64,000 bases of DNA from contig CM055110.1 in NCBI GenBank assembly GCA_029204225.1, positions 35,687,239-35,751,238 of the forward strand, written 5' to 3'. Of this stretch, positions 63,445-64,000 are shown piece after piece. The notes beneath the pieces are model-generated. The model did no database searches, had not been told where the DNA came from, and saw only the letters and a list, made by a program, of their open reading frames with translations. Within the stretch, counting starts at the first letter, position 1; each line of letters begins with the position of its first letter. The translations under genes and the position numbers were made by a program. The DNA is from Diphasiastrum complanatum. Its lineage: Eukaryota > Streptophyta > Lycopodiopsida > Lycopodiales > Lycopodiaceae.

Positions 63445-63795
63445 AACAAGTGAAAATTCCTACCCAATGCTGGAATTTGTTGAGAAATTCTCTTTCAAGA
63501 TTCCTAGGAGTGAATGTCATAGAATCCATTGATCTTGCCTCAAATGGTGCTCTACCCAAAAGATAAGCAATAGCACTCAGTTTTTTTAGCTGTTTTGTCA
63601 TGATAATCACTCACCTTTATACTATCTAAGTGGTTTTTGGGCCATCTTCTGCAGAATCATAGCCAGATTCAACATCTGCTTCCTTCTCAATTGCTCTGTC
63701 CAGCTCACCTATTTTTTCTCCAGCCCCTCGATCTTGGGTGCCATCCATGTTCGTTAGACTCTCATGGGCTGCTTGCTTTTCACAGCAATACTATA
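63445..63795 (-). CDS. partial unidentified gene, C-terminal part
   Basis: On the minus strand an acceptor-like GTGTTATAG at about 63787-63795 opens a frame reading EKQAAHESLTNMDGTQ and DRAIEKEADVESGYDSAEDG. After an A5 run the frame must shift to read HLDSIKVSDYHDKTAKK, and after an A7 run it shifts again to LSAIAYLLGRAPFEARSMDS followed by FTPRNLEREFLNKFQHW. The amino-acid pattern is clearly protein-like, but I do not recognise the family. The gene probably continues beyond the right edge of the window. The two breaks, both at A runs, may be decay or sequencing indels. Confidence 0.45.
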
Positions 63796-64000
63796 ACACA
63801 GGTGAAAATGGATTTATACACGACTTATTTTGTTCAATAACTAGATTCTTTGCTATTTTTCTGGTGATCTACAACAAGGCTAATATAGAAATTTGCTATA
63901 TCAATAGATTGACTTCCAATTCAAATTGTAAGTGGAAAGCTTTTTTGTAACTTTTGCCTTCTGTTTTACGATGTCCATGCCTTTACAAAGTCAATTCTCA

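Overview
The window is nuclear DNA of a land plant with a large, transposon-rich genome. Evidence for a plant is a CERK1/LYK-type LysM receptor kinase, an EG45/plant-natriuretic-peptide-type secreted protein, canonical GT-AG introns and several plant retrotransposon lineages (Ty1/copia with UBN2-type gag, chromodomain Ty3/gypsy, L1-type LINE). Very long AG/CT microsatellites and long TE-filled introns would suit a fern or another large-genome vascular plant, but the species cannot be read from the sequence. No rRNA, tRNA, CRISPR array or bacterial operon was seen.

Layout. 1-6.5 kb: 5' part of a LysM receptor-like kinase gene on the minus strand. Its kinase and membrane exons are clean, but its LysM ectodomain needs several single-base frame shifts. 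6.6-10 kb: non-coding, with tandem repeats and a 120-bp foldback. 10-14.4 kb: decayed minus-strand LINE. 14.4-17.3 kb: fragments of gypsy and copia elements and a GC-rich foldback. 17.5-30.7 kb: a nine-exon minus-strand gene that I could assemble in one open frame (720 codons including stop). It has a non-coiled N-terminal domain, a long coiled coil and a basic tail. Its introns hold a chromovirus remnant and a copia element with two LTRs, and intron 1 contains a tandem duplication that copies the exon-1 donor site. 30.7-36 kb: non-coding, low-complexity DNA. 36-42.1 kb: a copia element lacking gag, lying between copia gag remnants in opposite orientations.

44.3-45.3 kb: the cleanest short gene, an EG45-like secreted protein of 157 residues in three exons. 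Intron 1 carries a long CT tract and intron 2 an equally long AG tract, so the pre-mRNA could fold around exon 2. 46-50.3 kb: a copia fragment and two related transposase-like reading frames in opposite orientations. 50.7-51.4 kb: a foldback built of ACGTCGG-type motifs. 51.4-63 kb: LTR-retrotransposon territory. Two related additional reading frames (Pro/Ser-rich linker, coiled coil, shared C-terminal domain) each end just before a polypurine tract and an LTR with TATA and AATAAA signals. A gypsy RT-RNase H-integrase lies between them, followed by a 24-25-bp minisatellite. 63.4-63.8 kb: part of an unidentified minus-strand gene.

The host genes are not functionally linked in any obvious way; most of the window reflects nested retrotransposition. 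The best candidates for something undescribed are the paired additional ORFs at 51.5-54.3 and 59.5-62.2 kb, the complementary intronic tracts around EG45 exon 2, and the unidentified coiled-coil gene.
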